From NCBI GenBank assembly GCA_027005175.1, contig JALTMC010000119.1, positions 1 through 7,541 on the forward strand: DNA of 7,541 nucleotides. The letters run 5' to 3'. Each line of letters begins with the position of its first letter. Positions within the stretch are counted from its first letter, which is position 1. The position numbers were made by a program, and so were the translations under genes. The notes beneath the pieces were generated by a model that worked only from the letters and a program-made list of their open reading frames with translations, made no database searches and had not been told where the DNA came from. This document shows positions 1 to 6,291 of the stretch, in pieces. This DNA is from Myxococcales bacterium (lineage in GTDB: Bacteria; Myxococcota_C; UBA6777).

Positions 1-713
1 GCATAAAATGAGTTACAAGCCTCTCGACTTTGAAAAAAGACGTCTGGATTTTGGGCTGTTCCTCGAATTTTGGCGCGATCGGGTGTGAGCGCACGCTCTC
101 GATGAGCCTGCATATCCTCGGGGTTGATCAAAGCATAAATCACATCATCAGGGATGAGTTCCACTTTGTTGATCTCATGTGATGTTCGGAAGCCGTCCAT
201 AATGTTGAGAAAGGGGATACGAGTTTTCAGTGAGATGGCTTGGGCCAACAACGCAAAATCCATGGCTTCCTGGACGGAGGAGGCAAACAGCATCCCCCAC
301 CCGCTGGAGCGCACAGCCATCACGTCGCTGTGGTCTCCAAAGATCGACAAGGCATGTGTGGCTACAGAGCGAGCCGCGATATGAAACACCGCGCTGGTGA
401 GTTCACCGGCAATTTTGAACATATTGGGATACATCAACAGTAGGCCTTGACTGGCAGTAAATGTCGTAGTCAAAGCACCTGCTTGCAACGAGCCATGCAC
501 GGCTCCGGCGGCACCACCTTCACTTTGTAACTCTCGAACTTTCGGCACTTCTCCCCATGCATTGAGCCGACCTTGTGCAGCCCAAGCATCGGCCAACTCG
601 CCCATGGCAGATGCTGGCGTAATCGGATAAATCGCAATCACTTCGTTCAGCTGGTAGGCGATCGTTGCAGCAGCTTCGTTACCATCCATTGTCGCAAAAA
701 CAGACTTACCCAT
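1..713 (-). CDS. nifJ: Pyruvate:ferredoxin (flavodoxin) oxidoreductase, N-terminal part, cut by the left edge
   Basis: Cytoplasmic thiamine-diphosphate/iron-sulfur enzyme that oxidises pyruvate and CoA to acetyl-CoA and CO2, reducing ferredoxin or flavodoxin. Translating the minus strand from the ATG at 713-711 gives 237 open residues to the edge. They match domain I of the single-chain PFOR family: MDGNEAA at 9-15, YPITP at 29-33, SEGGAAGAVHG at 64-74, the stretch TASQGLLLMYP near 86-96, ATHALSIFGDHSDVMAVR from about 118, and DGFRTSHEIN further on. Thr32, Glu65 and Arg115 fall where the pyruvate/TPP-site residues Thr31, Glu64 and Arg114 lie in the Desulfovibrio africanus enzyme. Family length is about 1,170-1,200 residues, so roughly four fifths lies outside. 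The ATG at 713 is preceded by AGGGG with a 7-nt spacer. In-frame ATGs at 734 and 746 would add 7 or 11 residues but have weaker ribosome sites. The upstream FNR operator suggests oxygen control. Family assignment is very secure; only the start is open. Confidence 0.96.
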   Translation of the reverse strand, partial: MGKSVFATMDGNEAAATIAYQLNEVIAIYPITPASAMGELADAWAAQGRLNAWGEVPKVRELQSEGGAAGAVHGSLQAGALTTTFTASQGLLLMYPNMFKIAGELTSAVFHIAARSVATHALSIFGDHSDVMAVRSSGWGMLFASSVQEAMDFALLAQAISLKTRIPFLNIMDGFRTSHEINKVELIPDDVIYALINPEDMQAHRERALTPDRAKIRGTAQNPDVFFQSREACNSFY

Positions 714-818
714 CACAATACCCCTAGCTTCCATCGGCTTGTTCATCCAAGCGTTATTGTTCTGTCCACAGCGAGTCTAAAAGAATCCTAGAGAATCACC
801 TTTGAATGTATCAACTCC

Positions 819-840
819 ACATTTGATTTGGATCAAATGT
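819..840. promoter_or_regulatory. FNR/CRP-family operator between nifJ and the transporter-ATPase operon
   Basis: A perfect inverted repeat with 9-bp arms (ACATTTGAT and ATCAAATGT) around a TTGG centre. Its core at 823-836 matches the FNR consensus TTGAT-N4-ATCAA at every fixed base. The centre is about 116 nt upstream of the nifJ start and about 163 nt upstream of the preferred start of the plus-strand gene. On the nifJ side a possible core promoter is TTGATA at 814-809 and TAGGAT at 790-785 with an 18-nt spacer. That would put the operator near -51, which is not a classical activator position, so the transcription start is unresolved. The palindrome is seen directly; FNR binding and sign of regulation are inferred. 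Confidence 0.8.
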
Positions 841-979
841 AACAGAGCAAAAATCAAAGCTGCAACTCTCAAAAGGGGAAACTCTCCTAAAGAGAAAGCT
901 TGCGATGACTCCAAAGTTATACCTGGAGATGAAATTCTGATAAGCTGTACTTGGAATCCAATCATAGCATTTCGACTGG

Positions 980-985
980 AAAGGA
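980..985 (+). promoter_or_regulatory. Ribosome binding site that favours the TTG start at 993
   Basis: AAAGGA lies 7 nt before the TTG at 993-995, an ordinary Shine-Dalgarno distance. The longest reading frame would begin at another TTG at 951, but that one has no purine-rich site at a useful distance: the nearest, GGAG at 925-928, is over 20 nt upstream. The extra 14 residues it would add are polar and do not look like part of the first membrane segment. Confidence 0.65.
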
Positions 986-992
986 AAAAACA

Positions 993-2009
993 TTGTCTCA
1001 TCGCTTTGCTTCGGTCTCTATTTGGTGGTTTGCCTTTGGCTATTTTGCCTGTTATGTCCCGTACAGCTCGTTGGTAAAATCCTTGTCCAAAGGTTATGTC
1101 TCAGGCATCCCTGCGATCCCAGGAACACGTATGTTGCCTTGGAGCTTGATGGTCTCGGCTGTTGGAATGATTCTCTTCCTTTTGGTCACAGGGATTTGGC
1201 GCTATGCCAGCCGCTTTCAACTTGGCAAACTCAGTCTACCTCGCCCCTCCATCGGGCCGTTTTTCTCAGGACTCTGCACAGCTGCCATTATCGCCACAAC
1301 AACACTCGCTTACTCCTTCGCAGGCATTAGTATCGTCTTTGCGATGTTGTTAATGCGCGGTGGAGTCTTGATGATTGCTCCCATCGTAGACTCACTCAGT
1401 GGACGAAAGGTCAAGTGGTTCTCCTGGGCAGGAATGAGTCTCAGCCTGGCTGCTCTTGTTGTTGCTTTTGCAGAAAGTGGCACCACTGGAATTACCCTGG
1501 TCGCGGCTATCGACATCGGGATCTATCTCGCCTCTTATTTTGTGCGTTTACGGTTGATGAGTTACTTCGCCAAAACAGATGATCCAGAGGCGAAACTTCG
1601 CTACTTTGCAGAAGAACAACTGATCGCTGCCCCTGCCTGTGTCCTTGTGATCGGTGGGTTCGCTCTGTGGGGGGGAAACGGATTTGCACAAGAGCTGGCC
1701 CTTGGATTTCATCCAGCCAACCTGGGAAATGCCTTTGTCTGGGTTTTACTCATCGGCCTTTTCTCTCAAGGTACCGGCATCTTTGGTGGTCTGATCTTGC
1801 TTGGCAAACAAGAGAACACCTTCTGCGTACCTGTCAATCGCTCCTCAAGTATTATGGCAGGTGTCGTCGCGAGCTTTGTTCTCACTCTGGTGTTTCAAGT
1901 ACCATACCCCAGTCCTTACAAACTCGCAGGAGCAGGCTTGATCATCGGAGCCATTCTATTCCTTAGCATCCCCCCACTGCTTGCCAAACAGCGAAGCCAA
2001 AGAGGTTGA
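993..2009 (+). CDS. Ten-segment membrane protein resembling DMT/EamA transporters
   Basis: Predicted inner-membrane protein of 338 residues from the TTG at 993 (352 from the TTG at 951). Hydrophobic segments lie near residues 8-28, 48-69, 91-108, 112-132, 143-161, 168-185, 208-227, 245-270, 285-303 and 310-330, about ten in all, the usual count for the drug/metabolite transporter superfamily. The two halves show a similar pattern: a conserved-looking loop (MRGGVLMIAP at 121-130; VNRSSSIMAG at 281-290) followed by a segment pair ending in a hydrophobic helix, as in the duplicated EamA fold. The C-terminus is short and basic. No substrate can be read from the sequence. The stop is 5 nt before the P-type ATPase start, so the two are probably co-transcribed and the pair may act together in ion or solute balance. 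The DMT assignment rests on topology and local resemblance only. Confidence 0.6.
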   Translation: MSHRFASVSIWWFAFGYFACYVPYSSLVKSLSKGYVSGIPAIPGTRMLPWSLMVSAVGMILFLLVTGIWRYASRFQLGKLSLPRPSIGPFFSGLCTAAIIATTTLAYSFAGISIVFAMLLMRGGVLMIAPIVDSLSGRKVKWFSWAGMSLSLAALVVAFAESGTTGITLVAAIDIGIYLASYFVRLRLMSYFAKTDDPEAKLRYFAEEQLIAAPACVLVIGGFALWGGNGFAQELALGFHPANLGNAFVWVLLIGLFSQGTGIFGGLILLGKQENTFCVPVNRSSSIMAGVVASFVLTLVFQVPYPSPYKLAGAGLIIGAILFLSIPPLLAKQRSQRG

Positions 2010-2014
2010 GTTCG

Positions 2015-4738
2015 ATGGCAATACCAGCCCATGATAACAAAGAGACATTGCCGCCATACCACGCTTGGGAAACAGAGCGTTGTCTCAAAGAACTCGCATG
2101 TACCCAAGAGGGTCTGCCATCCACGGAAGCCACCCATCGGTGTGAAGTGTACGGCGCGAATCGGATCGAAAAAGAGACAGACAACCGTATCCTTCGAATC
2201 TTTCTAGCACAGTTCTCCGATGTATTAATCCTATTACTCGTTGCAGCGACGATCATCAGTCTGGCTTTGGGAGAGTATCTGGACGGGATGGCGATGTTCA
2301 GCATCGTCATCCTTAGCGCAGTCCTTGGATTCATCCAGGAGTTCCGGGCAGAGAAGGCACTTGAGGCGTTGCAAGATCTAACCGCTCCGCAGGCCAAAGT
2401 CAGACGTGACGGTAAGTGGATGATATTGGATGCAGCAAAGCTTGTTCCAGGAGACATTATCCAGATCGAAGCAGGTGATATGATACCTGCTGATGCTCGA
2501 ATATTAAAAGCAGAGCAGCTACAGATCGATGAAGCGAGCCTGACGGGAGAAAGTCTCCCTGTCGAAAAAACAACAAAAGCCATCGATACAAACACCCCGC
2601 TCAACGACCAACAGAATATGATGTTTCTGGGAACCTCCGCAGTCCAAGGTCAGGGGCAGGCATTAATTGTTGCCACTGGACGAAAGACATCCCTGGGTCA
2701 CATCGCGGAACACCTCGAATCAACAGAAGAACAACGCACCCCCCTGCAAACCCACTTGGATCGCATCGGACGTCAGATCGCGATCGTCGTGCTGGTGTCG
2801 ATCGTCATTGTCTTTGCAGTAACCCTCTGGCAAAAACCCGTTGCAGTCGCTTGGACAACACATGCGGTCGGCATGTTGATTTTTGCCCTCAGCCTGGCCG
2901 TTGCGGCTGTTCCGAGTAGTTTGCCCGCGATTGTTACGATTGGCCTCTCGATGGGAACCAAAGCACTGGCTCGCAAACAGATGATTATCAAACGTTTGCC
3001 TGCCGCCGAAGCGCTGGGAAGTGTGACGGTCATCTGCTCTGATAAAACCGGAACTTTAACCAAAAACCAGATGACAGCGATCAAGCTCTACACCGAAGGA
3101 CGTTGGCTGGATGTGACGGGTGTTGGATACCAGCCAACCGGGGAGTTCAAAGAAAACAATTTAACAGCAGATACCGATGCTATCGAGAAGTTATTGCGTG
3201 CGGGATTTCTCTGCAACAATGCACAGCTGACACAACAAGACGGAAGCTATCACATCGTAGGAGATCCCACAGAGGGCTCTCTTCGCGTGTTGGGTCTGAA
3301 GGCTTATCCTCACGAGCACTTTGAAACATTCAAGCGCCTCAAAGACTTCCCGTTTGATTCATCACGCAAGATGATGAGCGTACTGTGCCAAACTCCCGAC
3401 GGCTCGATCGAAGCTTATGCCAAAGGTGCGCCGGACCTACTGCTTGAACGTTGCACACATCACCAACAGGATGGTCAAGCTGTTGTGCTCCAAGAAACAG
3501 CGCGGCAAAACATCGTGCAGAGCATACAACAAATGGCCTCCGAAGCTTTGCGTGTTCTGGCCATCGCCTATCGCCCTCTCGACACTGCCGACGTTCAAGA
3601 AGCGGATGATGTCGAGCAATCCTTGGTCTTTCTGGGTCTCGTTGGCATGTTGGACCCCGCACGAGATGAAGTGAAAGACGCGATCGAGACCACACGTATC
3701 GCAGGAATTCGAACCATCGTCATCACAGGAGATCACATCCTAACAGCCCAAGCTGTTGCCCAAAAAATAGGACTCTATGAGCAAGGCGATCTCGTCCTCT
3801 CGGGTCGAGAGTTGGGTGAGATGGATGACGAGACATTACGTGGAAAGCTTGACAACCTCCGAATTATCGCACGTGCCCTACCTGAACATAAGCTTCGTAT
3901 CGTGACTTTGCTCCAAGAAAAAGGCGAGATCGTCGCGATGACAGGGGACGGAGTCAACGATGCCCCTGCACTCAAAAAAGCAGACGTGGGTCTCGCGATG
4001 GGAATCACAGGGACTGATGTGGCAAAGAGTGTAAGCAAAGCCATTTTGGTTGATGACAACTTCGCAACCATTGTGAGAGGCATTGAAGAAGGTCGTGGGA
4101 TTTACGACAAGGTGATAAAAAGTACACGTTATCTTCTCAGTTGCAATGCTGGCGAGATTGTCACCGTGTTCCTTGCTGTTGTCACAAAGTTGCCGCTCCC
4201 CATGCTCCCACTGCAGCTCTTGTTAATGAATCTGGTCACCGATGGTTTACCAGCCTTAGCCTTAGCAGCCGAACCCACCAGTCACGACGTGATGAAGCGG
4301 CCACCTCGCCCACCCCAAGCTCACCCGCTTCAAGCCAAAACACTCTTACTGATCGGCCTTTTTGGATTAACCATGGGGCTCGGCACATGGTTTTTGTTTC
4401 GTCACTATGTATCGACCCACCTTGCACATGCCCGAACCGTAGCCTTCACAACGCTCACCATCTTTGAGATGTTTGCTGTCTTTGGAGCACGAAGCTTGCG
4501 TCCCTTTGACCGACTCAACCCTTTGACAAACCTGTGGTTACTGCTCGCAGTCGTCAGTAGCGTAGGACTGCAGTTACTGGTTATTTACTGGCCCCCTCTG
4601 CAGTCGATCTTCAAGACCGTTCCACTCCGAGGTTACGACTGGTACTGGATCTTGGGACTCTCAGCGATTGGGTTCTTGCTCATGGAACTCAGCAAATTCC
4701 TCGATATCCTCACACCACAACCCAAGCGAACAACATAG
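2015..4738 (+). CDS. P2-type (PacL/SERCA-like) cation-transporting ATPase with an altered M4 ion-site motif
   Basis: Inner-membrane pump of 907 residues, normal length for bacterial P2A calcium-type ATPases. Motifs appear in order: TGES at 177-180 (actuator), DKTGTLT with the phosphorylated Asp343, KGAPD at 470-474 (nucleotide domain) and TGDGVNDAP from 643. Membrane segments lie near 61-85, 90-108, 255-275, 288-310, 702-725, 733-750, 775-795, 812-835, 845-862 and 880-898. M5 keeps Asn711 and Glu714 (SERCA Asn768, Glu771) and M6 keeps Asn739, Thr742 and Asp743 (SERCA Asn796, Thr799, Asp800). M4, however, reads PSSLP at 300-304 where calcium pumps have PEGLP, so the ion-binding glutamate (SERCA Glu309) is serine. 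SERCA Glu908 also has no clear counterpart in M8. All catalytic motifs are intact, so it should be an active pump, but the ion is uncertain. Start: ATG 2015 has AGAGG 9 nt upstream; the in-frame TTG at 2006 overlaps the previous stop and lacks a site. Confidence 0.93.
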   Translation: MAIPAHDNKETLPPYHAWETERCLKELACTQEGLPSTEATHRCEVYGANRIEKETDNRILRIFLAQFSDVLILLLVAATIISLALGEYLDGMAMFSIVILSAVLGFIQEFRAEKALEALQDLTAPQAKVRRDGKWMILDAAKLVPGDIIQIEAGDMIPADARILKAEQLQIDEASLTGESLPVEKTTKAIDTNTPLNDQQNMMFLGTSAVQGQGQALIVATGRKTSLGHIAEHLESTEEQRTPLQTHLDRIGRQIAIVVLVSIVIVFAVTLWQKPVAVAWTTHAVGMLIFALSLAVAAVPSSLPAIVTIGLSMGTKALARKQMIIKRLPAAEALGSVTVICSDKTGTLTKNQMTAIKLYTEGRWLDVTGVGYQPTGEFKENNLTADTDAIEKLLRAGFLCNNAQLTQQDGSYHIVGDPTEGSLRVLGLKAYPHEHFETFKRLKDFPFDSSRKMMSVLCQTPDGSIEAYAKGAPDLLLERCTHHQQDGQAVVLQETARQNIVQSIQQMASEALRVLAIAYRPLDTADVQEADDVEQSLVFLGLVGMLDPARDEVKDAIETTRIAGIRTIVITGDHILTAQAVAQKIGLYEQGDLVLSGRELGEMDDETLRGKLDNLRIIARALPEHKLRIVTLLQEKGEIVAMTGDGVNDAPALKKADVGLAMGITGTDVAKSVSKAILVDDNFATIVRGIEEGRGIYDKVIKSTRYLLSCNAGEIVTVFLAVVTKLPLPMLPLQLLLMNLVTDGLPALALAAEPTSHDVMKRPPRPPQAHPLQAKTLLLIGLFGLTMGLGTWFLFRHYVSTHLAHARTVAFTTLTIFEMFAVFGARSLRPFDRLNPLTNLWLLLAVVSSVGLQLLVIYWPPLQSIFKTVPLRGYDWYWILGLSAIGFLLMELSKFLDILTPQPKRTT

Positions 4739-4794
4739 GGTCCGTTCAAACCGATCGGATGAGAGAGGTGCTGAAATGCAACAGATCGAATTCA

Positions 4795-4819
4795 GGGCGA
4801 ACACATAGGTTCTCCCCTA
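4795..4819. repeat. REP-like hairpin element, left copy
   Basis: A 25-nt unit: arm GGGCGAAC (4795-4802), loop ACATAG, arm GTTCTCCC (4809-4816), then CTA. The stem has eight positions with one C-T mismatch. The unit matches the reverse complement of the right copy at 17 of 25 positions with no gap. It could help separate the convergent ATPase and stress-protein transcripts, but no T-run follows the stem on either strand, so I do not call it an intrinsic terminator. Confidence 0.55.
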
Positions 4820-4846
4820 TATATCGATAATCGTTCCGGTTCTGGG

Positions 4847-4871
4847 TAGGGGCAGACCCGCGTGTCTGCCC
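4847..4871. repeat. REP-like hairpin element, right copy, inverted
   Basis: TAG followed by arm GGGCAGAC (4850-4857), loop CCGCGT and arm GTCTGCCC (4864-4871): a perfect 8-bp GC-rich stem. It faces the left copy across a 27-nt AT-rich spacer, with CCCCTA of one copy able to pair with TAGGGG of the other. Two inverted short palindromes of this kind are the layout of REPIN/BIME elements. Stem bases differ between the copies largely in pairs (AGAC/GTCT against GAAC/GTTC), so the stem is kept. The strong hairpin may also block readthrough or protect 3' ends. Confidence 0.6.
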
Positions 4872-4935
4872 AAAAGTATTGCATGGTTTCTCTCTGGCTG
4901 ATCACACCATCTGAACGAACCCACATAGGGATGCT

Positions 4936-5883
4936 TTAATCTTCTGTTGAGAGGGAGCGCCCAAAAGCTTTGGAGGTAAAGACGGGACATGTTGCGCTGC
5001 GGATAACTTGCTCTGCGACGCTTCCAAAGAAAGCACGTTTCATACCTGTCAGGCCATGAGTGGAGAGAACGATCATATCGCTCTTTTGAGACTCAGCAAA
5101 CTCAACGATCTCTGTGGTTGAACGACCCATCACAACATGGCAAGAATACGGAACATCTCCACCAGCCGAAGCCCCATAAGTCGAGATCATTAGCTCCAGG
5201 GAGTCATAGGCGACTCTTTCCAATTCCTTGAGCGTATCAGCGGTCACAGTTCCTACCAGTGGAACATAGAAGTCTGGAACAAGAGGATTTTCTATCACGT
5301 GAACCAACTGGAGAGAGGCGTGATAGACTTGGGCAAGTTCATAGGCCGAAGCTAAGGCAGCCCTTGCATACTTTGAGAAATCAATGGGCACCAGGATCTG
5401 ATTAAAGGCTTCCACGGGCGTCTCATCGGCCTGTGTTTGCCCTTGAAGAGTGAGAACGGGACACTTCGCCAATCGCACAGTCTCTTCAGCCACACTCCCC
5501 TGAAATACCCGAGCAAGACCACGCCTTCCACGAGTGCCCATCACAATCAAATCGATGTCATTGGATTCGGCGTACTCCAAAATCGCAGGAACAGGATGCA
5601 ACTCTTTCCGATGAGCCTGAACCACTCGCAGCATCTCATTGCGATGGGGTTCGAGCAAAGCACTCATTTCGGAGTCAGCTGTAGCGGCCACACGTTCGTA
5701 TATCTCTTCCACAGTCTCAAAATGAGAAGCGACATTGTATGGATCATCGTTGTGCAACGTCACCACATGTAACATATGCAACTCTGCATCAAACTGCTCC
5801 GCCAGAAAGATCGCATGATTCAAAGCCTGCTTGGCATCTTTCGAAAAATCTGTCGGATACAATATCTTTTTGATACGAATCAT
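4936..5883 (-). CDS. Tandem-domain universal stress protein (UspA family)
   Basis: Cytoplasmic protein of 315 residues made of two Usp domains, about 1-148 and 160-307. Domain 1 starts with ILYPTDFS (Asp12) and has the full ATP-binding signature G-2x-G-9x-G-S: Gly116, Gly119, Gly129, Ser130. Domain 2 starts with ILVPIDFS (Asp168) and has the same motif except that the first glycine is Ser274 (then Gly277, Gly287, Ser288), so it should still resemble the ATP-binding type. Usp proteins of this class bind ATP and support survival under starvation, hypoxia or energy stress; the exact activity is generally unknown. The start ATG at 5883 follows a strong AGGAGAGGA (5898-5890) at about 6 nt. An FNR-like site lies about 119 nt upstream. 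The gene converges with the P-type ATPase; Usp and P-type ATPase genes also occur together in hypoxia regulons such as mycobacterial DosR. Confidence 0.95.
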   Translation of the reverse strand: MIRIKKILYPTDFSKDAKQALNHAIFLAEQFDAELHMLHVVTLHNDDPYNVASHFETVEEIYERVAATADSEMSALLEPHRNEMLRVVQAHRKELHPVPAILEYAESNDIDLIVMGTRGRRGLARVFQGSVAEETVRLAKCPVLTLQGQTQADETPVEAFNQILVPIDFSKYARAALASAYELAQVYHASLQLVHVIENPLVPDFYVPLVGTVTADTLKELERVAYDSLELMISTYGASAGGDVPYSCHVVMGRSTTEIVEFAESQKSDMIVLSTHGLTGMKRAFFGSVAEQVIRSATCPVFTSKAFGRSLSTED

Positions 5884-6291
5884 CGCTCTTCCTCTCCTTC
5901 ACAATCTTCTCAGAAACAAAGAATCCCACTCTGCCACACAAAGAATACAATACAAGAAGAGAAGAGAAGAGGATCGGGTTCTGTCAAGACCAACATTGAC
6001 AAAGATCAAGTGAATCAAGCGTATTTTTCGGTAAGCTCCGAATCCTGGGTAGAGAGAAGAGCTGCCACCACGAAACGTGCCCAGTCAACGACCCCCACCC
6101 ACTCTTCGCCTCCCCCCTCCTCAACGATCCCAAAAGAGTATGTTGACCATCGCAGCCCGGTCATCAACGTTGTACTCCTCTTCTCTTTCTCAACGCTCTC
6201 GAAATGAGAGTATGGCCGGATTTGTTTGATCGATACAGATTGCTGAGTGAACCTCTCGTGTCTACAGGGAACATATTGGTCTGGGTTACGT
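5884..6291. other. 408-nt intergenic region without a convincing gene
   Basis: Spans the upstream region of the stress-protein gene and the downstream region of the TPR lipoprotein gene (both minus). It holds an FNR-like site (5996-6009), three tandem AAGAG units on the plus strand (5957-5971), a C-rich block (6091-6120, G-rich on minus), four scattered TCAACG copies (6085, 6121, 6164, 6190) and a weak 5-bp hairpin at 6196-6210. A TTGACA at 5987-5982 (minus) resembles a -35 box but has no good -10 at 16-18 nt. TATTGT at 5952-5947 is a possible -10 that would put the FNR site near -62. Open frames here are low complexity or overlap the stress-protein gene antisense. No clear terminator or structured RNA was found. 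Confidence 0.6.
5996..6009. promoter_or_regulatory. FNR-like operator upstream of the universal stress protein gene
   Basis: TTGAC-AAAG-ATCAA matches the FNR consensus TTGAT-N4-ATCAA at nine of ten fixed positions. Unlike the site at 819-840, the symmetry does not extend beyond the core. Its centre is about 119 nt upstream of the Usp start codon. If TATTGT at 5952-5947 (minus) is the -10, the site sits near -62, a class I activator position. Binding is inferred from the match and from the oxygen-linked gene set. Confidence 0.6.

Larger units (their letters stand above)
4738..4922. mobile_element. Possible MITE-like element of 185 bp with terminal inverted repeats
   Basis: The left end GGGTCCGTTCA (4738-4748) and right end TGAACGAACCC (4912-4922) are inverted repeats of 11 bp with one mismatch. 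ACATA directly abuts both ends (4733-4737 and 4923-4927), like a 5-bp target duplication; the direct match extends to ACATAGGG at 4733-4740 and 4923-4930. The interior codes for nothing and holds two hairpin elements. The left boundary falls inside the ATPase stop codon: TA comes from the repeat and G from the element. Similarity between the ends does not extend further inward, so chance or an old decayed copy remains possible. Confidence 0.35.

Noticed and set aside
928-939. Tiny frame ATG AAA TTC TGA after GGAG, as a regulatory leader peptide
   Set aside because: The purine-rich stretch runs straight into the ATG with no spacer, and a three-codon frame is expected by chance.
951-992. Upstream TTG start for the DMT-like transporter
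   Set aside because: No ribosome site at a usable distance and the added 14 residues are polar; the TTG at 993 has AAAGGA 7 nt upstream.
1963-2604. 213-codon minus-strand open frame opposite the transporter/ATPase junction
   Set aside because: It overlaps the well-supported ATPase coding sequence antisense and its composition is that of a shadow frame.
4850-4871. Strong hairpin as a Rho-independent terminator
   Set aside because: The stem is not followed by a T-run on either strand (AAAAG on plus, CTACCC on minus), so the intrinsic-terminator call is not supported.
5963-6186. Ten-bp inverted repeat (AGAGAAGAGG at 5963-5972, CCTCTTCTCT at 6177-6186), possible second MITE
   Set aside because: Both arms are low-complexity purine/pyrimidine tracts, there is no flanking direct repeat, and a chance match is likely.
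5776-6207. 143-codon plus-strand open frame
   Set aside because: It begins antisense to the stress-protein gene and continues through low-complexity Ser/Pro/Thr-rich sequence with no recognisable domain and no good ribosome site.
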